A stretch of DNA of 8,030 bases from the NCBI GenBank assembly GCA_023412695.1, contig JAEYNG010000240.1, positions 1-8,030 on the forward strand. Direction: 5' to 3'. Both the position numbers and the translations under genes were made by a program. The notes under the pieces were generated by a model. That model saw nothing but the letters and a program-made list of their open reading frames with translations. It searched no databases and was not told the DNA's origin. Shown here one piece after another: positions 1 to 5,905 of this stretch. Each line of letters opens with the position of its first letter. Within the stretch, counting starts at the first letter, position 1. Origin of the DNA: Planctomycetota bacterium (GTDB lineage: Bacteria > Planctomycetota > Phycisphaerae > Phycisphaerales > UBA1924).

Positions 1-407
1 ACACGGTTGACCGTATCGTCGAAAAGACCTCACGCAATACCGGCGCAACGCTCTGCCTCGCCGTAAACTATGGCTCGCGTGCAGAGATCGCCGACGCCTG
101 CCGCTCGATCGCCACCGATGTCGCTGCCGGCCGCCTCCCGACCGATGCGATTACACCCGAGTTGATCTCGTCCCGCCTCTACACCACCGGCCTCCCCGAC
201 CCTGACCTGCTCATCCGCACCGCGGGTGAAATGCGTGTCAGCAACTACCTGCTCTGGCAGATTTCCTATGCCGAGCTGCACGTCACCCCTGTGCTCTGGC
301 CGGACTTTGGCGTCGCCGACCTCCACGCCGCGATCCGCGACTTCGCCTCGCGGTCCCGCCGCTTCGGCGGTCTCGAAGAATCGCAAAGCCCGCGACCGCG
401 GTGCTGA
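1..407 (+). CDS. uppS: Undecaprenyl diphosphate synthase (isoprenyl transferase), 3' part only
   Basis: Cis-prenyltransferase that condenses isopentenyl diphosphates onto farnesyl diphosphate to give the C55 carrier lipid used for peptidoglycan and surface polysaccharide assembly; a cytosolic or peripheral membrane enzyme. The reading frame is open from base 3, giving 134 visible codons; the N-terminus with the phosphate-binding loop lies off the left edge. Visible family motifs are an NYGSRAEI segment (the NYGGR-type block) and, further on, DPDLLIRTAGEMRVSNYLL followed by LWQISYAEL and LWPDF. This corresponds to the RTxGExRxSNFLLWQxxYxEL core that binds the diphosphate and Mg through Arg and Glu. 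The protein ends with a short Arg-rich tail after FGGLEE. The stop is TGA 405-407, and cdsA starts 27 nt later in the same frame, the usual partner order. Identification is from seen motifs; function is from the family. Confidence 0.95.
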   Translation, partial: TVDRIVEKTSRNTGATLCLAVNYGSRAEIADACRSIATDVAAGRLPTDAITPELISSRLYTTGLPDPDLLIRTAGEMRVSNYLLWQISYAELHVTPVLWPDFGVADLHAAIRDFASRSRRFGGLEESQSPRPRC

Positions 408-434
408 GCGCGCGATCAGGCTAATCTACTCGCC

Positions 435-1343
435 GTGCTGCGACACCGCCTCCTCCTCGCTCCCGTATTCATCGCCGCGTTTCTCGGCCTGCTATGGCTC
501 GACGAGTGGCTCGACCATGAGCCCGCACCGGACGTGCTCGGATGGCTCGGCCACGACGTCGATGGCACGCTCCCGGCAAACGTCGTTCTGTTTGCGATCG
601 GCCTGGCGATCGTATCCATCGCCGCCCGAGAGCTCGGACGGATTTTTCACGCCGGCGGCGTCGCCGCGTCCCGGCGTTGGATGTCCATCGCCGCGATCGC
701 CGGGCTCTCCGTCTCGGCCGGATTCCCCGCGACCATGCCCCCTGAGCAGGCCGTCGCAGTTGCCTCCACCTGCGGCGCGCTGGTGCTCATCGGTTCGCTG
801 CTCTGGCACATCCGCGCGCGGAAGCTCCAGGGTGCGACGGCCGCTGCCGGGGCTGCGATGTTCGCCTTCGTCTACCTCGGCTTGATGTTCGGCTTTATGA
901 TGGCGATCCGCAAGGACCACTCCGCATGGCTCCTGCTCGCGATCGTCGCGATCGCCAAGTCCTGTGACACCGCCGCGTACTTCACCGGCAAGTCCATCGG
1001 CAGACACAAGCTCATCCTCTGGATCAGTCCCGGCAAAACATGGGAGGGACTCGCCGGCGGCGTGATTGGTGCAGCCCTTATCGCCGTGCTCTGTGGGTGG
1101 CTCCTGCGAACATACGGCAACCCTGAGGGCCCGCTCGCCGGCGCCCCTTGGTGGAAGGCCGCCGCATTCGGCGCGATTCTCGCACTCGCTGGTCAGGCGG
1201 GCGACCTCCTCGCCTCCGTCCTGAAGCGAGACGCGGGGCTGAAGGACTCCGGACGCATCCCGGGGTTTGGCGGCATCCTCGACATGATCGACTCACTCCT
1301 CGTCGTCTCCCCGGTTGCCTACTGGCTGCTCAGGCTGATGTAG
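435..1343 (+). CDS. cdsA: Phosphatidate cytidylyltransferase (CDP-diacylglycerol synthase)
   Basis: Integral membrane enzyme making CDP-diacylglycerol from phosphatidate and CTP, the branch point for phospholipid synthesis. The 302-residue product has about eight hydrophobic segments (near 8-24, 47-66, 83-99, 107-124, 136-157, 163-180, 205-224, 242-263 and the C-terminus). The C-terminal half carries the catalytic region: KSCDTAAYFTGK at 175-186, SPGKTWEG at 198-205, and the family signature S261-x-x-K264-R265-x4-K270-D271, then PGFGGILDMIDS at 276-287. The acidic residues D257, D271, D283 and D286, expected to hold metal, are all present. Compared with the classical signature, the His of HGG is Phe278 and the Arg after LD is Met284. 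The start is GTG 435: the frame is bounded upstream by the uppS stop and no other start codon lies between. There is no good Shine-Dalgarno; a TAATCT hexamer ends 7 nt before the GTG. Confidence 0.95.
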   Translation: MLRHRLLLAPVFIAAFLGLLWLDEWLDHEPAPDVLGWLGHDVDGTLPANVVLFAIGLAIVSIAARELGRIFHAGGVAASRRWMSIAAIAGLSVSAGFPATMPPEQAVAVASTCGALVLIGSLLWHIRARKLQGATAAAGAAMFAFVYLGLMFGFMMAIRKDHSAWLLLAIVAIAKSCDTAAYFTGKSIGRHKLILWISPGKTWEGLAGGVIGAALIAVLCGWLLRTYGNPEGPLAGAPWWKAAAFGAILALAGQAGDLLASVLKRDAGLKDSGRIPGFGGILDMIDSLLVVSPVAYWLLRLM

Positions 1344-1450
1344 CACGAACAATCTGCGACCGCCCGCTCCGGCCCCCGCCATTACGGGTGAGATGCACGG
1401 GTCGTACTCGGCAAATGGACGAGTTCTTGCACTTCCAGCCTGCTCCGAGC

Positions 1451-1479
1451 GTGCCAATCGCCGCTCTGAGGTGTATACT
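1451..1479 (+). promoter_or_regulatory. Candidate sigma70-type promoter for the zinc-ribbon gene
   Basis: GTGCCA at 1451-1456 (four of six matches to TTGACA) is followed after a 17-nt spacer by TATACT at 1474-1479 (five of six matches to TATAAT). It lies in the 184-nt gap after cdsA and would place transcription start near 1486, giving a leader of about 42 nt before the ATG at 1528. The rest of the gap (1344-1450) shows no gene, clear hairpin or repeat. The prediction rests on sequence similarity only, and sigma factor preferences of this organism are unknown. Confidence 0.4.
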
Positions 1480-1527
1480 TCCCGTGTTCGCGCGATTGAC
1501 ATTCCGTGCACCCCCGGGGCCGACTGC

Positions 1528-2328
1528 ATGAGCCTTACCAAGCAGCTCCTTGATCTTTTCCGAGTCGATAAACAGCTCCGCGGCTTGAGGCATCGCCTCG
1601 AAGCAGCGGAGCGTTTTCTTTCTCAGCAGCAAGGGCAGCTTGCGGAACTCGATCGAACACGGACCGATCTGACCGGGCAGGTCCGTCAACTCCGCGCCGC
1701 CGCGGCGAACGACGAGGGCGAGGCGCAGCGTCTCGATTCCCGGATGGCCGCCATCCGCGAGCAGATGAACCAGACCAAGACCGCCAAGGAATACCAGGCG
1801 CTCGTCACCGAGCTCAACACCTTCAAGACGCAGAAGGCCGAGTTCGAAGAGCGAGCGATCGAGGCGATGGGCCGCGTCGAGCAGTCCGACGCCCGCCTGA
1901 AGGAGATCGACGGTCAGGTCGAGGAGCGTTCAAAGATCGTGGCCAAGGCGACGCAGGAACGCGACGAGCGCTCCGCCGAGATCAAGGACCGCGTGACCGA
2001 GCTCATGGCCCAGCGCCAGGAGCTCGCCAAGGCGATCCCCGCGTCCAACCTGACCGAGTTCGAGCTGCTCGTCAAGGCCCGCGGCGACGAGGCGATGGCG
2101 CACATCGAAATGATTGACCGCCGTGCACACGAAGGCTCATGCTCCGCGTGCATGATGGCGATCCCGGTTGAGTCGCTCAGCGCACTCATGGCCGGCAAGC
2201 TCACCCGCTGCCCCTCCTGCCGGTGCTACCTCTTCATCGAGGAAAGCATCATGAACCAACCCGAGGAGCCGCGGAAGCGCAAGTCTTCTAAGAAGAAGGA
2301 AGCCAAGGAAGAGGTCGCCAAGACCTGA
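1528..2328 (+). CDS. Coiled-coil protein with C-terminal C4 zinc ribbon (DUF164 / zf-RING_7 type)
   Basis: Predicted cytosolic protein of 266 residues. Residues about 1-165 are heptad-rich, charged and almost free of Gly and Pro, indicating a long helical hairpin or coiled coil. The block NQTKTAKEYQALVTEL at 81-96 matches the conserved KEYxAL..E element of this family. A zinc ribbon follows with C205-x2-C208 and C228-x2-C231, joined by a segment (IPVESLSALMAGKLTR) typical of these ribbons. The last 25 or so residues form a Lys/Glu-rich basic tail. Characterised relatives include Helicobacter HP0958, which aids flagellar gene expression and stabilises RpoN, but the family is widespread and its general role is unsettled, so no specific function is assigned. 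ATG 1528 is chosen because the family begins just before the first helix. Frame-compatible upstream starts (1393, GTG 1471) would add unrelated Arg/Ser/Cys-rich sequence and overlap the candidate promoter. No strong Shine-Dalgarno is visible. Confidence 0.88.
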   Translation: MSLTKQLLDLFRVDKQLRGLRHRLEAAERFLSQQQGQLAELDRTRTDLTGQVRQLRAAAANDEGEAQRLDSRMAAIREQMNQTKTAKEYQALVTELNTFKTQKAEFEERAIEAMGRVEQSDARLKEIDGQVEERSKIVAKATQERDERSAEIKDRVTELMAQRQELAKAIPASNLTEFELLVKARGDEAMAHIEMIDRRAHEGSCSACMMAIPVESLSALMAGKLTRCPSCRCYLFIEESIMNQPEEPRKRKSSKKKEAKEEVAKT

Positions 2329-2356
2329 TCCTTTCCGCGGCCGGCGCAACCTTCGC

Positions 2357-2362
2357 TACGCT
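2357..2362 (+). promoter_or_regulatory. Possible -10 hexamer (TACGCT) of a leaderless transcript for the glycosyltransferase gene
   Basis: TACGCT fits TAnnnT and ends exactly 6 nt before the ATG at 2369, the spacing seen for leaderless genes. No Shine-Dalgarno sequence precedes this ATG and no convincing -35 element is visible. The same motif at the same offset precedes ruvB. It is weak as a single site. Confidence 0.25.
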
Positions 2363-2368
2363 CTGATC

Positions 2369-3850
2369 ATGCCGGGCGAGAAGCTCATCCACGCGTGCGG
2401 TTGGAGTCGTAACCGCCACGCGCTCATACCCGGGATCGTCGCCCTTTGTCTCTGCCTCCCCGGGCTTTCCCAGGGCGGGCTCGCCACCGACACCGCCTGG
2501 TATGCCGCGATCGGCATGCAGTCGTGGGGGCACGCACTTGACGGTGAGCCCTCCGCACTCTGGACGCTCAGGGGAATAGCGGGTCAGCCCTATTTCAACA
2601 AGCCGCCCCTCGCGTTCTGGCTCAACGGCTGGCCGCTGCCGATCTTTGGCGCGAGCGCAACGGCCGCAAGGCTCGGCAGCGTCATTGCGTGCGTGCTCTG
2701 CGTGCTCGCCACCGCCCGCCTCGGCCGCGTGCTTGCAGGCCGCGCCGTTGGCCTTGCGGCCGGCCTCGTGCGTGCACTTACCTGGGAGTTCATACGCCAC
2801 TCTCCCGCGTTCGCCCTCGACCTCTGGCTGGGGCTGTTCGTCACGCTCGCCGCCGCGGACCTCGCGACTCTGCGTTCCCGCCTCTCCATCTCCGCGGCCG
2901 TCCGCGCCGGGGCGTGGCTCGGGCTCGCCCTCATGGTCAAGCCTCTGGTGCCACTGCTCGTCCTTGTCCCCTTCGCGGGCTGGTTCGCGGTGCACCGCCC
3001 CGGGGCCCTCGCGGTGCTCCCGCTGTCCCTGTTCGCGGCGCTTGCCGTCGCCGCTCCGTGGCATCTGTCAATGTGGTGGATCCACGGCGACGCGTTTGTC
3101 GGTCAGTATTTCGGTCGCGAAGTCATCGACCGCGCCGCCGCGGCCGCAATCGCCGACACCAACCGCGGCAGCGACAGTCCGCTGTATTACCTCGTTGTGC
3201 TCGCGCGTGCGTACTGGCCCTGGCTCCTGACGCTCATCCTCGCCTGCGTCGCGCTCGCGCGTCGCGATGGCTCGGCAAGGGTCCGCTCCGCGCTCTTCCT
3301 CTCATTGGGTTGGTGCGTAGTTTGGCTCATCCTGCTCTCCGCCTTTCCCGACAAGCGGCCCCGCTACCTGCTGGTGCTCTACCCGTTCGCGTCGCTCGCC
3401 AGTGCCGCCGTCCTTTGTCGACTCGCACCCCTCGTTGTGCGTTACGCTTGGATAGCGCTGCAGCGTGCAGCCCTCCCCGTCGCCGCCGCAGTGTCTCTGC
3501 TGCTGATCCTCCTTCCCGTTCGCTTCCACCGGCCGACCGACCCACAGTGGCCCGCCCTCTTCGCATGGCTCGGTGAGCAGCCCGCAAGCCCGCTATACGT
3601 CGGCGCGTTCTCCCCGCAGCGGGCCGCACAAGTGTTCCTCGAGACCGGCGACTGGCCAATCCCGACGCGTTCGGTCACGGGCGAGCCCGTCACCGACGTC
3701 CCCGCCGGCGCAATGCTGATCTATCACCGGCGCGACGGTCTGCGCCCCGGCCCCGGTGAATCTGTGCTCTTTGCCGAGCGCGACGTGGCCGTTACGCGGC
3801 TGGAGCGGGCGCCCTGGTCGCCCGTCCCGTCGCCAGACACCGGCGAATAA
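2369..3850 (+). CDS. Membrane glycosyltransferase, GT39 / ArnT-like (PMT_2) family
   Basis: Multi-pass GT-C fold enzyme of 493 residues, expected to move a sugar from a polyprenyl-phosphate donor onto lipid, glycan or protein on the outer face of the cytoplasmic membrane. After a first membrane segment (about 18-36) comes the catalytic loop: D41-T-A-W-Y45 fits the D-E/T-xx-Y motif whose Asp is the proposed catalytic base, followed by YFNKPPLAFWLNG at 75-87 and FGASATAARL at 93-102, matching the YxxKPPLxYW and FGxSxxAxRL blocks of ArnT-like proteins. About ten further hydrophobic segments run to residue 382. DKRPRYLLVLYPF at 328-340 matches the conserved KxRYLLPLYP element. Residues about 385-493 form a soluble C-terminal part, as in ArnT. 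The acceptor cannot be read from sequence; aminoarabinose transfer to lipid A should not be assumed because no arn genes are nearby. It follows the zinc-ribbon gene by 40 nt and may share its transcript. Confidence 0.85.
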   Translation: MPGEKLIHACGWSRNRHALIPGIVALCLCLPGLSQGGLATDTAWYAAIGMQSWGHALDGEPSALWTLRGIAGQPYFNKPPLAFWLNGWPLPIFGASATAARLGSVIACVLCVLATARLGRVLAGRAVGLAAGLVRALTWEFIRHSPAFALDLWLGLFVTLAAADLATLRSRLSISAAVRAGAWLGLALMVKPLVPLLVLVPFAGWFAVHRPGALAVLPLSLFAALAVAAPWHLSMWWIHGDAFVGQYFGREVIDRAAAAAIADTNRGSDSPLYYLVVLARAYWPWLLTLILACVALARRDGSARVRSALFLSLGWCVVWLILLSAFPDKRPRYLLVLYPFASLASAAVLCRLAPLVVRYAWIALQRAALPVAAAVSLLLILLPVRFHRPTDPQWPALFAWLGEQPASPLYVGAFSPQRAAQVFLETGDWPIPTRSVTGEPVTDVPAGAMLIYHRRDGLRPGPGESVLFAERDVAVTRLERAPWSPVPSPDTGE

Positions 3851-3856
3851 CACCGT

Positions 3857-4906
3857 TCAACCTTCGAAAAGTCCGCCCTCGGTCAGCGGCCGCCCCGCAT
3901 TGGGCATGCCGATGTGCTCCGCCCCCGCCTGCGCGAGCATCCTCCCCCGACGGGTCCGCGCAAGGAACCCGATCTGCAGCAGGTACGGCTCGACAACGTC
4001 CTCGAGCGTACCGGCATCCTGGTTCAGCGTCGCCGCGACCGCCTCGAGCCCCACCGGCCCGCCCGCATATACCTTCGCGATCACCCGCAGGTACGACCGG
4101 TCCAGTTCATCAAGCCCGAGTTGATCGACCCCCTCGAGCGCAAGCGACTCGGTCACCATCTCGCTCGTCAACGCGCCATCGCCCCGAACCTGCGCAAAGT
4201 CACGCACCCGCCGCAGCAGTCGGTTCGCGATCCGCGGCGTGCCCCGCGACCTTGCAGCGATCATCGCGAGTGCCCCTTCGCCCGTCGGCCCTCGCCCCGC
4301 CGGCACGCCCAGCAGTTCGCACGACCGCCGCAGAATTGTCAGCAACTCTTCGGGCGTGTAATACCGCAGGTTGTGGGCGATACCGAATCGGCTCCGGAGC
4401 GGCGCGGAAACGAGCCCCGCCCGTGTCGTCGCACCGATCATCGTGAATGGCTTGACGCTGATCTGCACCGTCTGGGCATTCAGCCCGCTCTCCATCCGCA
4501 CGTCGATCCGAAAGTCCTCCATCGCCGGATAGATGAACTCCTCGACGGCAATCGGCAACCGGTGGATCTCGTCGATGAACAGCACGTCCCCGTGCTCCAC
4601 GCGCGTCAGCGCGCCGACAAGGTCCGTCGGGCGCGTAAGCGCCGGTCCGCTGGTCACGTGGACCTTGCTCCCCATCTCCTCCGCGATGACGTGCGCAAGG
4701 GTCGTCTTACCTAAGCCCGGCGGCCCGTGCAGCAGCACGTGCTCCATCGGCTCGCCACGCTGCTTCCCCGCCCGGATGGCGATATCGAGCCGCTCGATAA
4801 GGTCAGGCTGGCCGATGTACTCGGCCATGCGCTTGGGCCGCAACGACCAGTTGCGCTCCTCCGCAACAGACTCCGCCGCCGGGGAAACCAGTCGTTCAAC
4901 CGCCAT
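3857..4906 (-). CDS. ruvB: Holliday junction branch migration DNA helicase RuvB
   Basis: Hexameric AAA+ motor that, loaded by RuvA, drives Holliday-junction branch migration in recombination and repair. The 349-residue length is normal for the family. Seen in order: RPKRMAEYIGQ (N-terminal block), Walker A GPPGLGKTT, Walker B DEIHRL, the EDFRIDV segment, sensor 1 GATTRAG, arginine finger RSRFG, sensor 2 RGTPRIANRLLRRVRDFA, then the C-terminal winged helix with GPVGLEAVAATL and YLLQIGFLARTRRGR. All catalytic elements are intact. ruvA and ruvC are not adjacent, so the complex must be assembled from separate loci; this is common outside Proteobacteria. The gene lies 44 nt downstream of the archaemetzincin-like lipoprotein gene on the same strand and converges on the glycosyltransferase gene with 6 nt between stop codons. 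No Shine-Dalgarno precedes ATG 4906, but a TAGACT hexamer ends 6 nt before it. Confidence 0.98.
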   Translation of the reverse strand: MAVERLVSPAAESVAEERNWSLRPKRMAEYIGQPDLIERLDIAIRAGKQRGEPMEHVLLHGPPGLGKTTLAHVIAEEMGSKVHVTSGPALTRPTDLVGALTRVEHGDVLFIDEIHRLPIAVEEFIYPAMEDFRIDVRMESGLNAQTVQISVKPFTMIGATTRAGLVSAPLRSRFGIAHNLRYYTPEELLTILRRSCELLGVPAGRGPTGEGALAMIAARSRGTPRIANRLLRRVRDFAQVRGDGALTSEMVTESLALEGVDQLGLDELDRSYLRVIAKVYAGGPVGLEAVAATLNQDAGTLEDVVEPYLLQIGFLARTRRGRMLAQAGAEHIGMPNAGRPLTEGGLFEG

Positions 4907-4912
4907 GCACCA

Positions 4913-4918
4913 AGTCTA
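4913..4918 (-). promoter_or_regulatory. Possible -10 hexamer (TAGACT) of a leaderless ruvB transcript
   Basis: Read on the minus strand, TAGACT (four of six matches to TATAAT) ends 6 nt before the ruvB ATG, which would make the A of ATG about the +1 position. A TTGATT element lies upstream with only a 15-nt spacer. The absence of any Shine-Dalgarno in this 44-nt gap is consistent with leaderless initiation. ruvB could equally be translated from read-through of the lipoprotein gene. Confidence 0.3.
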
Positions 4919-4950
4919 GCGATGCCACCGGAGAATCAAACCCTCTTCGG

Positions 4951-5892
4951 TTACTGCTCCATATCTCCAAAGGTCACCCGCCCGCTTCGCACAGGCGGAA
5001 GGAGCTCCCCGTCTCCGCGAGCCGCGGCGATCTCGCTGCTGCACACCTTGCAATAGTCGAGCGGCCAACCGTTGATCAGGCCCGATGCGAAGACGCGCCA
5101 GTCCACGCCGGTGTACATCACGCACTCCGGATGCGTGCAATGAACGCCGCCATAGCCCGGCACGATGCACCCGTGCGCCGGGTCCGCCGGGACCTTGAGA
5201 ACGTGGCCGATCTCGTGCGTCAGCGTCCATTCCCACATCCGCTCCTCGGGAACAAACACGCCCGCTCTACGCCGGATCGCGTTTGCACGGAGCACGACCA
5301 TCCCGGACTCCAGCAGCCCGCCGGCACCGCGAACGACCGTCGTCGTGAAACCGGTGTGCCCGGTGCCCGCCTGGTTGCCGGGAGTGACGAGCACAAGAAT
5401 CACGTTGTCTTCAACAATCGGCTTGGCCGTATACCAGAACTTTCCGGACGCCGGATCCGACGTCGTCACCGCGCCCATGATCCCGATCAGGCCATTGTCT
5501 GGCCGCTCCAGCATCACCCGCGGCGGATCGGATCGCTCCTCATCGATCGGTGGAAACGCCGCACCGGTCAGAAGCTGGTCTCCGTCAAATACGGGAAACT
5601 CAGCCGCGATATCCATATGTGGCTCTGTCGGCAGTACGAGCGTCACTGCGCGACGATGCACCTCGATCGGTGCACGGATATGCCGCGACAGTGTGCGGAG
5701 TGTGGCCTCCAGCGCTTCTTCCGGGATCTCTTCGTTGTTCACCGACGCGATATGCAGATGAACGACCGGCGACCGCAGCAACGCGGCGTTGGCCGGTCGC
5801 GTCTGAATGTCCGGGTCGTTCGCGCGCGGAGACACTCGGCACCCGCCGGCAAGTACGCACGCAACCAACGCCGCACGCCACGCCCACTTCAT
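4951..5892 (-). CDS. Predicted lipoprotein metalloprotease with divergent archaemetzincin-like (M54) zinc site
   Basis: A 313-residue protein with a short lipoprotein signal: charged start MKWAWR, hydrophobic core, lipobox LAGGC with Cys18 as the lipidation site, so it should be exported and membrane-anchored. Residues about 43-75 (VVHLHIASVN onward, then a helix) resemble the strand-helix start of archaemetzincins. The catalytic helix carries H226-E227-I-G-H230, followed by H240, C242, H251-C252, C257, M259, C281 and C284. The archaemetzincin consensus is HExxHxxGxxHC-x4-CxM-x17-CxxC. Here HC-x4-CxM is exact, but HExxH and HC are separated by 20 residues instead of 5, and CxM to CxxC by 21 instead of 17. 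The zincin Gly is Lys233, and His240 or His251 may be the third ligand. A Glu and two His make peptidase activity plausible but unproven. The start is backed by AGGA 8 nt upstream. The M28 gene ends 13 nt before it, implying co-transcription. Another zincin subfamily is possible. Confidence 0.75.
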   Translation of the reverse strand: MKWAWRAALVACVLAGGCRVSPRANDPDIQTRPANAALLRSPVVHLHIASVNNEEIPEEALEATLRTLSRHIRAPIEVHRRAVTLVLPTEPHMDIAAEFPVFDGDQLLTGAAFPPIDEERSDPPRVMLERPDNGLIGIMGAVTTSDPASGKFWYTAKPIVEDNVILVLVTPGNQAGTGHTGFTTTVVRGAGGLLESGMVVLRANAIRRRAGVFVPEERMWEWTLTHEIGHVLKVPADPAHGCIVPGYGGVHCTHPECVMYTGVDWRVFASGLINGWPLDYCKVCSSEIAAARGDGELLPPVRSGRVTFGDMEQ

Positions 5893-5900
5893 GGCATTCG

Positions 5901-5904
5901 TCCT
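5901..5904 (-). promoter_or_regulatory. Shine-Dalgarno (AGGA) for the archaemetzincin-like gene
   Basis: On the minus strand AGGA(C) lies 8 nt before ATG 5892, inside the 13-nt gap after the M28 stop codon (TAA, 5908-5906). It supports this start and fits translation from a transcript shared with the M28 gene. Confidence 0.6.
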
Positions 5905-5905
5905 G

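Noticed and set aside
941..958. Repeated GCGATCG words resembling the HIP1 octamer
   Set aside because: They fall in cdsA codons for Ala-Ile runs and reflect GC-rich codon choice, with no regular spacing across the window.
1496..1501. Perfect TTGACA upstream of the zinc-ribbon gene
   Set aside because: No TATAAT-like hexamer lies 15-19 nt downstream; that interval is GC-rich and runs into the ATG at 1528.
2288..3064. Long minus-strand open frame (258 codons) opposite the glycosyltransferase gene
   Set aside because: Its product is Arg/Glu/Gly-rich low-complexity sequence typical of the shadow of a GC-rich gene; the plus-strand frame has clear family motifs.
3830..3846. TCGCC / GGCGA stem at the end of the glycosyltransferase gene as a terminator
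   Set aside because: Only 5 bp, lies inside coding sequence and has no T-run after it on either strand.
2369..3850. Naming the glycosyltransferase arnT
   Set aside because: Motifs place it only in the broad GT39/ArnT-like group; no aminoarabinose pathway genes are nearby and the acceptor cannot be inferred.
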